Positions 51,371-60,133 of a DNA stretch of 64,000 nt are shown here, one piece after another. The notes beneath the pieces are model-generated. The model was not told the origin of the DNA and did no database searches. It was given only the letters and a program-made list of their open reading frames with translations. The DNA lies in NCBI RefSeq assembly GCF_014649655.1, contig NZ_BMTL01000015.1, positions 62,001 through 126,000 of the forward strand, in the 5' to 3' direction. Source of the stretch: Streptomyces humidus. Its GTDB lineage: Bacteria; Actinomycetota; Actinomycetes; Streptomycetales; Streptomycetaceae. The first letter of the stretch is position 1; every line of letters starts with the position of its first letter. The position numbers and the translations under genes are program-made.

Positions 51371-52393
51371 TCACCTTCCCTGGTCGAGGTCGAACACGAT
51401 GCGGGCCTCGACCTCGCCGCGCAGCACCTCGTCGATGGACTCGTTGACGGAGGCGAGGGGGCGGGTCTCGTAGATGACCTTGGTCCGGCCCGCGGCGTGC
51501 AACTGGAAGACCTCGGCGAGGTCCTGCCGGGTGCCGACGATCGAACCGATCACCGAGGTGCCGTTCAGCACGGTGTCGAAGACGGGCAGGCGGACCGTGC
51601 CGTGCGCGGGCAGTGCCACCATGACGAGCTTGCCGCCGCGCCGCAGCCCGGCGTTGACGGCCTCGAACGCCGCGTCGTCCACCGCGAGCGCGAGGGCGGT
51701 GTGAGCGCCGCCGTGCCGCTTGAGCACCTCGCCGACGTTCTCCTTGCGGGCGTCGATCACGATGTCCGCGCCGAGTTCGGCGGCCAGCCGGAGCTTGTCG
51801 TCCGTGACGTCGATCGCGGCGACCGTGGCGCCGGCGATCTTCGCGTACTGCAGGGCCAGATGGCCGAGCCCGCCGATGCCGGAGATCGCGACGAGCTGGG
51901 CGGGCCTGACGTCCGCGACCTTCAGCGCCTTGTACGTCGTGACGCCGGCGCAGGTCAGCGGGGCGGCCTCCAGGGCGCTGATGCCGTCCGGCACCGGCTG
52001 CGCGAAGTCGGCCCAGGCCAGCATCTTCTCGGCGTATCCGCCGTCGCAGCCGTAGCCGGTGTTGATCTGCTGCTCGCACAGGGTCTCCCAGCCGGACAGG
52101 CAGTGCTCGCACCGTCCGCACGCCCGGCCGAGCCAGGGCACGGCGACCCGCTGTCCGAGGGACAGGTGGGTCACGCCCTCGCCGAGCGCCTCCACCAGGC
52201 CGACGCCCTCATGGCCCGGGACGAACGGGGGGTTCGGCTTGACCGGCCAGTCTCCGTGCGCCGCGTGGATGTCGGTGTGGCACAGGCCCGACGCCTCCAG
52301 TCGGACGCGGACCTGGCCGGGGCCGGGCTCCGGGTCGGGGCGTTCCTCGATGACCAGAGGCTCACCGAACGCTCGTACGACCGCTGCTTTCAT
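51371..52393 (-). CDS. adhP: Zinc-dependent alcohol dehydrogenase AdhP
   Basis: A 340-residue medium-chain ethanol-type dehydrogenase. Catalytic zinc ligands lie in GLCHTDIHAAHGDW and VPGHEGVGLVEALG; structural zinc Cys set in ACGRCEHCLSGWETLC; the NAD site is ISGIGGLGHLALQYAK. It reduces acetaldehyde to ethanol or the reverse, giving a second ethanol-forming activity beside AdhE. GAGGAGAAG precedes ATG 52393. It lies between two USP genes in what looks like one leftward operon (53345 to 50451). Confidence 0.94.
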   Translation of the reverse strand: MKAAVVRAFGEPLVIEERPDPEPGPGQVRVRLEASGLCHTDIHAAHGDWPVKPNPPFVPGHEGVGLVEALGEGVTHLSLGQRVAVPWLGRACGRCEHCLSGWETLCEQQINTGYGCDGGYAEKMLAWADFAQPVPDGISALEAAPLTCAGVTTYKALKVADVRPAQLVAISGIGGLGHLALQYAKIAGATVAAIDVTDDKLRLAAELGADIVIDARKENVGEVLKRHGGAHTALALAVDDAAFEAVNAGLRRGGKLVMVALPAHGTVRLPVFDTVLNGTSVIGSIVGTRQDLAEVFQLHAAGRTKVIYETRPLASVNESIDEVLRGEVEARIVFDLDQGR

Positions 52394-52439
52394 GGTTCTC
52401 TTCTCCTCGCAGGCGATGGGCGGTGATCCGCGGGACGCG

Positions 52440-53345
52440 TCAGCCGTGGGGGACGACGGCGACGGGGACGGCGGAGTGGTGCAGGACGGCGTGGGTGACG
52501 TGACCGATGTGGGCGCCGAACGGGCTGCGGCGGATCCGCCGGCCCACGACCACGAGGGAGGCCTCGCGGGCGGCGTCCACGAGGTGGACGGCCGGGCTGC
52601 CGTTGCGGGACTCCTCGACGACCTCCACGTCCGGGTACTTCTGCCGCCAGGGCCGCACCGCCTCGGTCAGGGCCTCCGCGTCGGCGAGCGCCAGCGCTTC
52701 GTACAGCGCGGGGTTGGCGGGCGTGCCGTAGGCGTAGTAGGGCGGCGGGTTCCAGCCGTGGACGATCCGCAGGGGCGTCGCCCGGCGCCTGGCGGCGTCG
52801 AAGGCGAACTCGAGCAGCGTTCCGTCCGGGTGCTCGACGTCGAGTCCGAGGACCACGGGCAGGAAGGGCGTCGCGGCCGAGGGGACCCCGACCGGGTCCG
52901 GCTCGTGCTCGTCGGCGGCCACTTCCAGGGCCCGCACCAGCACGACGGGGCGGTCCGCGTGCGCGATGGCGGCCATACCGACCGAGCCGACCATGAACCC
53001 GCCGACTCCGCCGAGGCCGCGCGAGCCGAGGACGAGCAGTTCGGCGCTCTTCGCCGCTTCGGCCAGTGCGTCGGCCGGCTGGCCGCTCACCTGTTCGGTG
53101 CGCACCTCGACGCCGGGGTGCCGCAGCCGGATCCCCTCCGCGGCTTCCCGGGGGACCCGCTCGGTCCAGTGCTGGTGGGTCTCCGCACCGAGCAGGGGCG
53201 CCTGCGCCATCGGCTCCGGCACCGGCTCCCAGACATGGACGATCTTCAACGGCAGGCCGCGCAGTTTCGCTTCGCGGGCCGCCCATTCCGCGGCGGCCCG
53301 GCTCTCGCGCGAGCCGTCGAGACCTACGGTGATGGTGCGGAGCAT
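52440..53345 (-). CDS. Universal stress protein, two UspA domains (USP 4)
   Basis: A 301-residue tandem USP. Domain 1 has ITVGLDGSRESRAAAEWAAR and the loop LGSRGLGGVGGFMVGSVGMA; domain 2 has VVLGLDVEHPDGTLLEFAFD and VVGRRIRRSPFGAHIGHVTHAVLHHSAVPVAVVP. ATG 53345 has a textbook CAGGAGGTGGAGATC leader. It is the first gene of the USP-adhP-USP unit. A one-mismatch DevR-type box lies 85-98 bases upstream. Confidence 0.94.
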   Translation of the reverse strand: MLRTITVGLDGSRESRAAAEWAAREAKLRGLPLKIVHVWEPVPEPMAQAPLLGAETHQHWTERVPREAAEGIRLRHPGVEVRTEQVSGQPADALAEAAKSAELLVLGSRGLGGVGGFMVGSVGMAAIAHADRPVVLVRALEVAADEHEPDPVGVPSAATPFLPVVLGLDVEHPDGTLLEFAFDAARRRATPLRIVHGWNPPPYYAYGTPANPALYEALALADAEALTEAVRPWRQKYPDVEVVEESRNGSPAVHLVDAAREASLVVVGRRIRRSPFGAHIGHVTHAVLHHSAVPVAVVPHG

Positions 53346-53429
53346 GATCTCCACCTCCTGGGGTGAGGGATCCGATTCCAGAGTCTTCTTCGGGGGGTTC
53401 GGCGTGCAGGGGCCACTGGTCCCGGGTCC

Positions 53430-53443
53430 GGGCCGACCGACCC
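53430..53443. promoter_or_regulatory. DevR/OsdR-type box upstream of USP 4
   Basis: GGGCCGACCGACCC differs from GGGCCG-N2-CGGCCC by one base. A weaker palindrome-like GGGCCACTGGTCCC (53410-53423) lies 20 bases away (centre to centre). Position relative to the start (85 bases) matches other boxes. Confidence 0.55.
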
Positions 53444-53460
53444 CCGCACGGTCCGGCGTG

Positions 53461-53483
53461 CCGGGCCGTGCGGCACGGCCCGG
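53461..53483 (-). terminator. Hairpin after the DoxX gene
   Basis: CCGGGCCGTG and CACGGCCCGG pair perfectly around a CGG loop, 15 bases beyond the stop of the leftward DoxX gene (53498). It probably ends that transcript. Confidence 0.7.
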
Positions 53484-53497
53484 CGCGTCGTCGGTGT

Positions 53498-54133
53498 TCA
53501 GCGCAGCCAGCTGTGGTCGCGGACGAAGGGCAGCCCGGCCCAGCGCCGGCCCACGCCCAGGGTGTCGCCGGCGGCGGCAGCGGCCAGGACGATCAGGGCG
53601 ACGGCGTAGATCAGGTGGTAGTCGACGAAGGGGTTGTTCGACATGCTCGCCGAACCGTCCGACAGGTGCCTGGCCGGCGGCCATTCGGCGACCCACATCA
53701 GCGCCATCATCGCGGTGCCCGCGACGGCGGCGATCCGGAGCGCGACCCCCGCGGTCAGGGCGAGCCCGATCCCGAGCAGACCGAGCATGAACAGCCAGTC
53801 GGCCCAGGGGGCGCCGGCCCAGGAGTGGAAGGTGGACTCCATCGGCCCGACGGCGACGGAGCCGAGGAAGCCCTTCGTCGGCGAGCCGCCGTCGATCCAG
53901 CCCCTGCCGGAGGGGGTGGCGTAGCCGAGGCCGAAGGTCTTGTCGAGGAAGGCCCACAGGAAGACGAACCCGGTGAGCAGACGCAGGGACGCGAAGGCGT
54001 AGGCGCCTGCGGTGTGCGCGTCGGTGCGTGCCGACACGCCCGGCGCGGAGGCGGAGGCGGTCCCGTTCCTGCGGAACGACGGCAGGTGGAAACCGGAACT
54101 CCGGTGCGGGTGCTCGTGGACGGCCATGGTCAT
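53498..54133 (-). CDS. DoxX-family membrane protein
   Basis: A 211-residue membrane protein with four predicted helices (about 45-65, 110-135, 138-160 and 175-195) and a hydrophilic N-terminus. RLLTGFVFLWAFLDKTFGLG and the loop GWIDGGSPTKGFL are typical of actinobacterial DoxX proteins. Relatives take part in thiosulfate:quinone oxidation or thiol-redox complexes at the membrane. ATG 54133 follows GGGAAG. It is divergent from the SulP transporter gene, with a perfect DevR-type box in between. Confidence 0.85.
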   Translation of the reverse strand: MTMAVHEHPHRSSGFHLPSFRRNGTASASAPGVSARTDAHTAGAYAFASLRLLTGFVFLWAFLDKTFGLGYATPSGRGWIDGGSPTKGFLGSVAVGPMESTFHSWAGAPWADWLFMLGLLGIGLALTAGVALRIAAVAGTAMMALMWVAEWPPARHLSDGSASMSNNPFVDYHLIYAVALIVLAAAAAGDTLGVGRRWAGLPFVRDHSWLR

Positions 54134-54226
54134 GCTTCCCTTCGGGGACGGTCGGCTCGTTGCCTGACGTGACTGACTCTCGTCCTGCGCGGCGGCCGGC
54201 GCCGGATGCCGAAGGTCTGCGCCGTG

Positions 54227-54263
54227 GGGCCGAACGGCCCTGTGTTCGCGGGCCGTTGGGCTC
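54227..54263. promoter_or_regulatory. DevR/OsdR-type boxes between DoxX and SulP genes
   Basis: GGGCCGAACGGCCC (54227-54240) is perfect; GGGCCGTTGGGCTC (54250-54263) has two mismatches; centres are 23 bases apart. The pair sits in the divergent promoter, 94-130 bases from both starts. Confidence 0.7.
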
Positions 54264-54356
54264 GGGGCCGCGCTGTGGACGCGCCCGGTACGGCCAGAGG
54301 TCTCGCGCCCGGTCGCACAGCGGTGGATCATGTGGGCAGACGACGGAGGGCGGCAG

Positions 54357-56069
54357 ATGACCAAGGGTTCGGCGAGGTGCGTCCCGACGTGGCGCCGGCT
54401 GGCGCCGGGGCTCGCCGCCCTCCTCGGTTACCGGCGCGCGTGGCTCACGGGCGATCTGCTCGCCGGGGTGACGGTGGCCGCGTACCTGGTGCCGCAGGTC
54501 ATGGCCTACGCGGGGGTGGCCGGGCTGCCTCCGGCGGCCGGTCTGTGGGCGATCCTCCCCGCGCTCGCGCTGTACGCCGTGCTGGGTTCCTCCCGCCTGC
54601 TGTCGGTCGGCCCGGAGTCCACCACGGCCCTCATGACGGCCACGGTGGTCGCGCCGCTCGCCGCCGGGGACTCCGGACGCTACGCCGCACTGGCGGCGGC
54701 CCTGGCGGTCACGGTCGGGCTGCTGTGCCTGGTCGCCCGGGCGGCGCGCCTGGGTTTCCTCGCGGATCTGCTCTCCCGCCCGGTGCTGATCGGCTATCTG
54801 GCGGGCGTGGCGCTCATCATGACGGTGGACCAGCTGCCCAAGCTCACCGGGGTGCGTACGTCCGGCTCGCTGTTCTTCCCGCAACTGTGGTCCTTCGTCA
54901 GCCACGCGGCGGACGCGCATCTCGCCACCGTCCTGTTCTCCGCGGCCACCCTCGTGTTCCTGTTCGTCCTGGCCCGATACGTCCGGGCCGTGCCCGGCCC
55001 GCTGGTGGCGGTCGTCCTCGGCACAGCCGCCGTGGTGGCCTTCGACCTCGACGGCCGGTACGGACTGAAGGTGATCGGCGAGATCCCGGCCGGCCTGCCG
55101 GGCCTCGCCCTGCCGGACCTGAGCGAGCTCCCGCGTCTCGTGCTGCCCGCGCTGGGCGTGCTCCTGGTGGCCTACACCGACTTCATCCTCACCGCGCGGG
55201 CCTTCGCCGGCCACGACGGCGAAGGGCCCGGACTCGACGCCGACCAGGAGTTCCTCGCCCTGGGCGCCGCCAATCTCGGCGCCGGGGTGCTGCACGGCTT
55301 CCCGGTGAGCAGCAGTGCCAGCCGCACCGCGCTGGCCTCCTCCGCGGGCGCCCGCAGCCAGGCGTACTCACTGGTCGCGGGCGTCGTCGTCCTCGGTGTG
55401 CTGCTCTTTCTCAGCTCCCTGCTGGCACGCACGCCGTCCGCCGTGCTCGGCGCGCTCGTCGTCTACGCGGCGGTCCGGATGATCGACTTCGCGGGCTTCC
55501 GCCGGCTGGCGTCCTTCCGGCGCAGGGAACTGTTCCTGGCGCTCGGGTGCCTCGCCGGGGTGCTCACCCTGGACCTCCTGTACGGAGTGATCGTCGCCGT
55601 CGGTCTGTCGGTGGCCGAGCTGCTCGCCCGGGTGGCCCGCCCGCACGACGCCATCGAGGGCCTCGTCCCCGGTGTGGCCGGGATGCACGACGTCGACGAC
55701 TTCCCCACCGCCCGTACGGTCCCGGGTCTGCTGGTCTACCGCTACGATTCGCCGCTGTTCTTCGCCAACGCGGAGGACTTCCGGCGCCGTGCGCTGGCCG
55801 CCGTCGACGAACAGAGCGCCCCGGTGCGCTGGTTCCTCCTCAACACCGAGGCCAATGTCGAGGTGGACATCACCGCCCTCGACGCGGTCGAGGAGCTGCG
55901 TCGCGAACTCACCCGCCGCGGCATCGTGTTCGCCCTCGCCCGGGTGAAGCAGGACCTGCTGGACGACCTTGAGGCGTACGGCCTGGCCGACTCGGTCGGC
56001 AGGGACCGGATCTTCCCGACGCTCCCGACGGCCGTGGCCTCGTACCGGGCGTGGCTCGATCGTCAGTAG
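54357..56069 (+). CDS. SulP-family anion transporter with STAS domain
   Basis: A 570-residue SulP/SLC26 permease: a membrane domain of 12-14 helices (about 25-420, with the family signature DLLAGVTVAAYLVPQVMAYAG and PLVAVVLGTAAV) and a C-terminal cytoplasmic STAS domain (about 445-560; LVYRYDSPLFFANAEDF, FLLNTEANVEVDITALDAVE). Substrates in the family include sulfate, bicarbonate, dicarboxylates and other anions. ATG 54357 is chosen for GGAGGG 7 bases upstream; the frame reaches 54330 with no better site. Its end overlaps the convergent pflA end by 7 bases. Confidence 0.9.
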   Translation: MTKGSARCVPTWRRLAPGLAALLGYRRAWLTGDLLAGVTVAAYLVPQVMAYAGVAGLPPAAGLWAILPALALYAVLGSSRLLSVGPESTTALMTATVVAPLAAGDSGRYAALAAALAVTVGLLCLVARAARLGFLADLLSRPVLIGYLAGVALIMTVDQLPKLTGVRTSGSLFFPQLWSFVSHAADAHLATVLFSAATLVFLFVLARYVRAVPGPLVAVVLGTAAVVAFDLDGRYGLKVIGEIPAGLPGLALPDLSELPRLVLPALGVLLVAYTDFILTARAFAGHDGEGPGLDADQEFLALGAANLGAGVLHGFPVSSSASRTALASSAGARSQAYSLVAGVVVLGVLLFLSSLLARTPSAVLGALVVYAAVRMIDFAGFRRLASFRRRELFLALGCLAGVLTLDLLYGVIVAVGLSVAELLARVARPHDAIEGLVPGVAGMHDVDDFPTARTVPGLLVYRYDSPLFFANAEDFRRRALAAVDEQSAPVRWFLLNTEANVEVDITALDAVEELRRELTRRGIVFALARVKQDLLDDLEAYGLADSVGRDRIFPTLPTAVASYRAWLDRQ

Positions 56070-56800
56070 GCCGGCACTCCCTGCCTCTTGAAGCGTGCCC
56101 GGACGCTCTCGGTCAGGGCGGCGTCGGGTACCGGGTTGTCGCGCAGCGGGAAGGGGATCCCCAGGGCCTCGTACTTCACCGCGCCGAGCTTGTGGAAGGG
56201 CAGCACGTCGACCCGCTCGACGGCGCCGAGCCCCGCGACGAAACGGGCCAGGGCGTCCACACGCTCCGGATCGTCGGTCCAGCCGGGGACCAGGACGTAC
56301 CGGATCCACATCGGGACGCCGAGCCGGTCGAGCCGGGTGGCGAAGTCGAGGGTGGGGGCGAGTTCGCCGCCGGTCAGTCTCCGGTAGGCGCCGGCGCCGA
56401 AGGACTTGATGTCCAGCAGGACGACATCGGTGTCGGCGAGGAGCTCGTCGGTGGCGCGCGCGCCGAGGAAGCCGGAGGTGTCCAGGGCGGTGTGCAGCCC
56501 GGCCTCCTTGCAGCGGCGCAGCACCTCGCCGGTGAAGGCGGGCTGGAGCAGCGGCTCTCCCCCGGTGATGGTCACCCCGCCGCCGGCCGTGGTGACGAAG
56601 GCGCGGTACTTCTCGATCTCCGCCATCACCTCGTCGACGGTCGCCTCCCGGCCGTCGCGCATGTGCCAGGTGTCGGGGTTGGCGCAGTACAGACAGCGCA
56701 AGGGGCATCCGCTGACGAAGAGGACGAACCGGGTCCCGGGACCGTCCACGCCGGTGGACAGGTCCCAGGAGTGGATCCGGCCGGTCGTCACGGCCTTCAC
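56063..56800 (-). CDS. pflA: Pyruvate formate-lyase activating enzyme
   Basis: A 245-residue radical-SAM protein with the CxxxCxxC cluster motif at Cys32, Cys36, Cys39 (VSGCPLRCLYCANPD) and the SAM-binding GGGVTITGGEPLLQ. It makes the glycyl radical on PFL and needs reduced flavodoxin or ferredoxin and absence of oxygen. The GTG start at 56800 overlaps the pflB stop by 4 bases (GTGA), so it is translationally coupled. Length and motifs match PflA rather than the longer glycerol dehydratase activases, which carry extra ferredoxin clusters. Confidence 0.95.
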   Translation of the reverse strand: MKAVTTGRIHSWDLSTGVDGPGTRFVLFVSGCPLRCLYCANPDTWHMRDGREATVDEVMAEIEKYRAFVTTAGGGVTITGGEPLLQPAFTGEVLRRCKEAGLHTALDTSGFLGARATDELLADTDVVLLDIKSFGAGAYRRLTGGELAPTLDFATRLDRLGVPMWIRYVLVPGWTDDPERVDALARFVAGLGAVERVDVLPFHKLGAVKYEALGIPFPLRDNPVPDAALTESVRARFKRQGVPAY

Positions 56801-59055
56801 AGCGTTCCGTGGAAGGTGCGGCTGATCACGTCGAGCTGCTGCTCGCGGGTCAGGCGGACGAAGTTGACGGCGTACCCCGAGACCCGGATGGTGAGGTCCG
56901 GGTACTTCTCCGGGTGCTCCATGGCGTCCCGGAGCGTCGCGCGGTCGAGGACGTTGACGTTCATGTGGAAGCCGCCGGCGGCCGTGTAGGCGTCCAGGAT
57001 GCCCACCAGATGCCCCGCGCGCTCGGACGGGCGGTGTCCCAGCCCTTCCGGCGTGATGGTCGTGGTGAGCGAGATGCCGTCGCGGGCCTGCTCGTAGGGC
57101 AGCTTGGCGACCGAGAGGGCGGAGGCCGCGACGCCGTGCCGGTCACGGCCGTTCATCGGGTTGGCGCCCGGGGCGAAGGGCTGTCCCGCCCGGCGGCCGT
57201 CGGGGGTGTTGCCGGTGTGCTTGCCGTAGACGACGTTCGAGGTGATGGTCAGCACGGACTGGGTGTGTTCGGCGTCCCGGTAGGTGGGGTGCCTGCGCAC
57301 CTTGGCCATGAAGGACTCGACCAGGCCGACGGCGAGTGCGTCGGCGCGGTCGTCGTTGTTGCCGTACGCCGGGAAGTCGCCCTCGGTCACGAAGTCGACG
57401 GCCAGCCCGGTCGAGTCCCGGATGACCTTCACCCGGGCGTACTTGACGGCGGACAGGCTGTCGGCGGCCACCGAGAGACCTGCGATGCCGCAGGCCATGA
57501 AGCGGTGCACGGGATGGTCGTGCAGCGCCATCTCGATGCGTTCGTAGGCGTACTTGTCGTGCATGTAGTGGATGACGTTGAGCGTGTTGACGTATGTCTG
57601 CGCCAACCAGTCCAGTACACGGTCGTATGCGGCCGAGAGCTCCTCGTAGTCCAGGTAGTCCCCCGTCAGCGGGGCGGTCTCGGGGGTGACCTGGTCACCG
57701 GTCATCTCGTCCCGCCCGCCGTTGACGGCGTACAGCAGTGCCTTGGCCACGTTGACGCGCGCCCCGAAGAACTGCATCTCCTTGCCCACCGCCATGGCGG
57801 AGACGCAGCAGGCGATCGCGGTGTCGTCGCCGTTGCGGGGGCGGATCAGTTCGTCGGACTCGTACTGGACGGCGCTGGTGTCGATGGAGACCTGGGCGCA
57901 GAACTCCTTGAAGCCGGCGGGCAGCCGGGGCGACCACAGCACGGTGAGGTTGGGTTCGGGGGCGGGTCCGAGGTTGTAGAGGGTCTGCAGGAAGCGGAAC
58001 GAGGTGCGGGTGACCAGCGGGCGGCCGTCGGCGCCGATGCCGCCGACGGACTCGGTCACCCAGGTCGGGTCGCCGGAGAAGAGGGCGTCGTACTCGGGGG
58101 TGCGCAGGAAGCGGACGATGCGCAGTTTGATCACGAAGTCGTCGATCAGTTCCTGGGCGCGGGACTCGTCGACGGTCCCCTCGTCCAGATCCCGCTGGAG
58201 GTAGACGTCGAGGAAGGTCGAGGTGCGGCCCAGCGACATCGCGGCGCCGTTCTGCTCCTTCACCGCGGCGAGGTAGCCGAGGTAGAGCCACTGCACGGCC
58301 TCGTGCGCGGTGACCGCGGGGCGGGAGACGTCGCAGCCGTAGGCGGCCGCCATGCGGGTCAGCTCGGCCAGGGCCTTGATCTGCTCGGCGAGTTCCTCGC
58401 GGTCGCGGATGACATGCTCGCTGGACGGCCGGCCGTCCAGCAGGGCCTTCTCGGCCCGCTTGGCCTCGATCAGCCGGTCGGTGCCGTACAGGGCGACGCG
58501 CCGGTAGTCCCCGATGATCCGGCCGCGGCCGTAGGCGTCGGGCAGCCCGGTGATGATGCCGACCTTGCGGGCGGTCCGCATCTCGGGCGTGTACGCGTCG
58601 AAGACACCGTCGTTGTGGGTCTTGCGGTAGGTCCCGAAGACCTTGGTCACGAAGGGGTCGGGCTCGTAGCCGTAGGCCTTCAGACCGTTCTCGACCATCC
58701 GCAGACCGCCGTTGGGCATGATCGCGCGCTTCAGCGGGGCGTCGGTCTGCAGGCCGACGATCAGTTCACGGTCGCGGTCGATCCAGCCGGGGGCGTGCGA
58801 GGTGATCGTCGACGGCGTGGCGACGTCCACGTCGAGGACGCCCCGCGCACGCTCCTCCGGGAACAGCGAGCTGACCTTCTCCCAGACGGCCCGGGTGCGC
58901 TCGGTGGCACCCGCCAGGAACGACGCGTCGCCCTCGTAGGGGGTGTAGTTGGCCTGGATGAAGTCGCGCACGTCGATCAGCTCGCGCCAGCGGGTCCCGG
59001 CGAAGCCTCGCCAGGCCGCGGTGACCGTGTCGTCGGCTGTCACTGTTGCGGTCAT
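56797..59055 (-). CDS. pflB: Pyruvate formate-lyase (formate C-acetyltransferase)
   Basis: A 752-residue glycyl-radical enzyme converting pyruvate and CoA to acetyl-CoA and formate. The adjacent catalytic cysteines Cys416-Cys417 (DTAIACCVSAMAVGK), diagnostic for true PFL, and radical Gly727 (IRVSGYAVNFVRL) are intact. Length matches E. coli PflB. ATG 59055 is preceded by GAGAGGGA. The downstream gene is pflA with a 4-base overlap. A perfect DevR-type box lies 115-128 bases upstream, between it and the carbamate kinase gene. The radical form is destroyed by O2, so it can only work in hypoxic cells. Confidence 0.96.
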   Translation of the reverse strand: MTATVTADDTVTAAWRGFAGTRWRELIDVRDFIQANYTPYEGDASFLAGATERTRAVWEKVSSLFPEERARGVLDVDVATPSTITSHAPGWIDRDRELIVGLQTDAPLKRAIMPNGGLRMVENGLKAYGYEPDPFVTKVFGTYRKTHNDGVFDAYTPEMRTARKVGIITGLPDAYGRGRIIGDYRRVALYGTDRLIEAKRAEKALLDGRPSSEHVIRDREELAEQIKALAELTRMAAAYGCDVSRPAVTAHEAVQWLYLGYLAAVKEQNGAAMSLGRTSTFLDVYLQRDLDEGTVDESRAQELIDDFVIKLRIVRFLRTPEYDALFSGDPTWVTESVGGIGADGRPLVTRTSFRFLQTLYNLGPAPEPNLTVLWSPRLPAGFKEFCAQVSIDTSAVQYESDELIRPRNGDDTAIACCVSAMAVGKEMQFFGARVNVAKALLYAVNGGRDEMTGDQVTPETAPLTGDYLDYEELSAAYDRVLDWLAQTYVNTLNVIHYMHDKYAYERIEMALHDHPVHRFMACGIAGLSVAADSLSAVKYARVKVIRDSTGLAVDFVTEGDFPAYGNNDDRADALAVGLVESFMAKVRRHPTYRDAEHTQSVLTITSNVVYGKHTGNTPDGRRAGQPFAPGANPMNGRDRHGVAASALSVAKLPYEQARDGISLTTTITPEGLGHRPSERAGHLVGILDAYTAAGGFHMNVNVLDRATLRDAMEHPEKYPDLTIRVSGYAVNFVRLTREQQLDVISRTFHGTL

Positions 59056-59169
59056 CGCCGTCCCTCTCGTCGGTTCGCACATGTCCTGCTCTTCGATGCT
59101 CGTCGCTCGTGATCACCCGGGGGAGAGCCGGACAGCGCCCGTGGGCGCGCTGTCCGGCCCCCGCGGCGG

Positions 59170-59183
59170 GGGCCGAACGGCCC
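59170..59183. promoter_or_regulatory. DevR/OsdR-type box upstream of pflB
   Basis: GGGCCGAACGGCCC is a perfect copy of the motif, identical to the one before SulP. It lies 115 bases upstream of the pflB start and just after the stop of the carbamate kinase gene. Confidence 0.7.
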
Positions 59184-59209
59184 TGGCCCGCCATCCCCTT
59201 CGGCTCCGG

Positions 59210-60133
59210 TCAGCCGGCCGCGAGGTCCGGCCGGACGAGGGTGCCCGACCTGCCGTGGACGATCTCGTACGCCGCGTCCAGCGCCCCGATGGCGGCGAGC
59301 CCTCCGGTCCGCTCGACGAACCGGGCGGCCGCCTCGGCCTTGGGCCCCATGGAGCCCGCCGGAAACGTTCTGCGTCGCAGCTCGGCGGGGGTGGCGTCGA
59401 GGACGGGCGACTGGGCGGGGGTCCCGTAGCCCTCGTACACGCACGGGACGTCGGTGAGGATGAGCAGGAAGTCGGCCTTGAGATCCTCGGCGAGCAGGGC
59501 GGCGGCGAGATCCTTGTCGACGACGGCCTCCGCGCCCGTCAACGCCCCGGTGTCGTGGTCGGCGGTGACGGGCACGCCCCCGCCGCCCGCGCAGATCACC
59601 AGGGTGCCGCTGTTCAGCAACTCGTGGACGGTGTCGGTCTCCAGGATCCGTTCGGGCGCCGGCGAGGGGACGACACGGCGCCAGCCGGTGGCGTCCTGGG
59701 CGATGTGCCAGCCGCGGGTGCGGGCGAGGGAGCGGGCGACGTCCCGGGAGTAGACCTGGCCGACGAACTTGGCGGGCCGGGCGAAGGCGGGGTCGTCGGG
59801 GCGTACGAGGGTGTGGGTGACGAGGGCGGCGATGTGACGGCCGGGCAGGACGTCGTGCAGGGTGCGGGCCAGCAGGGAGCCGATCATGCCCTGGGTCTGG
59901 GCGCCGAGCAGGTGCAGCGGGTAGGGGGCACTGAGCGCGGGGTCCGCGGCGCTCTCCACGGCGAGCAGGCCGATCTGGGGGCCGTTCCCGTGGGTGAGCA
60001 CGAGCTCGTGATCGTGGGCGAGGGCGGCCAGCGCGGTGGCGACCCGGTCGATGTTGGCCTGCTGGACGGCGGCGTCGGGGCGCTCGCCCCGGTGGAGCAG
60101 GGCGTTGCCGCCGAGGGCGACGACGATACGCAT
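59210..60133 (-). CDS. arcC: Carbamate kinase
   Basis: A 307-residue amino-acid-kinase-fold enzyme starting MRIVVALGGNALLHRGE, with THGNGPQIGLLAVES, CAGGGGVPV, VVDKDLAAALLAEDL and the C-terminal FPAGSMGPKAEAAARF, all diagnostic. In the fermentative direction it makes ATP from carbamoyl phosphate and ADP. No arginine deiminase or ornithine transcarbamylase is within the window, so the carbamoyl phosphate source is elsewhere. GGAGG lies 9-13 bases before ATG 60133. It precedes pflB on the same strand with a 154-base gap holding a DevR-type box. Confidence 0.94.
   Translation of the reverse strand: MRIVVALGGNALLHRGERPDAAVQQANIDRVATALAALAHDHELVLTHGNGPQIGLLAVESAADPALSAPYPLHLLGAQTQGMIGSLLARTLHDVLPGRHIAALVTHTLVRPDDPAFARPAKFVGQVYSRDVARSLARTRGWHIAQDATGWRRVVPSPAPERILETDTVHELLNSGTLVICAGGGGVPVTADHDTGALTGAEAVVDKDLAAALLAEDLKADFLLILTDVPCVYEGYGTPAQSPVLDATPAELRRRTFPAGSMGPKAEAAARFVERTGGLAAIGALDAAYEIVHGRSGTLVRPDLAAG

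Noticed and set aside
56797..59055. PflB as a glycerol or diol dehydratase-type glycyl-radical enzyme
   Set aside because: The Cys-Cys pair in the active site, normal PFL length and short single-cluster activase fit true pyruvate formate-lyase.
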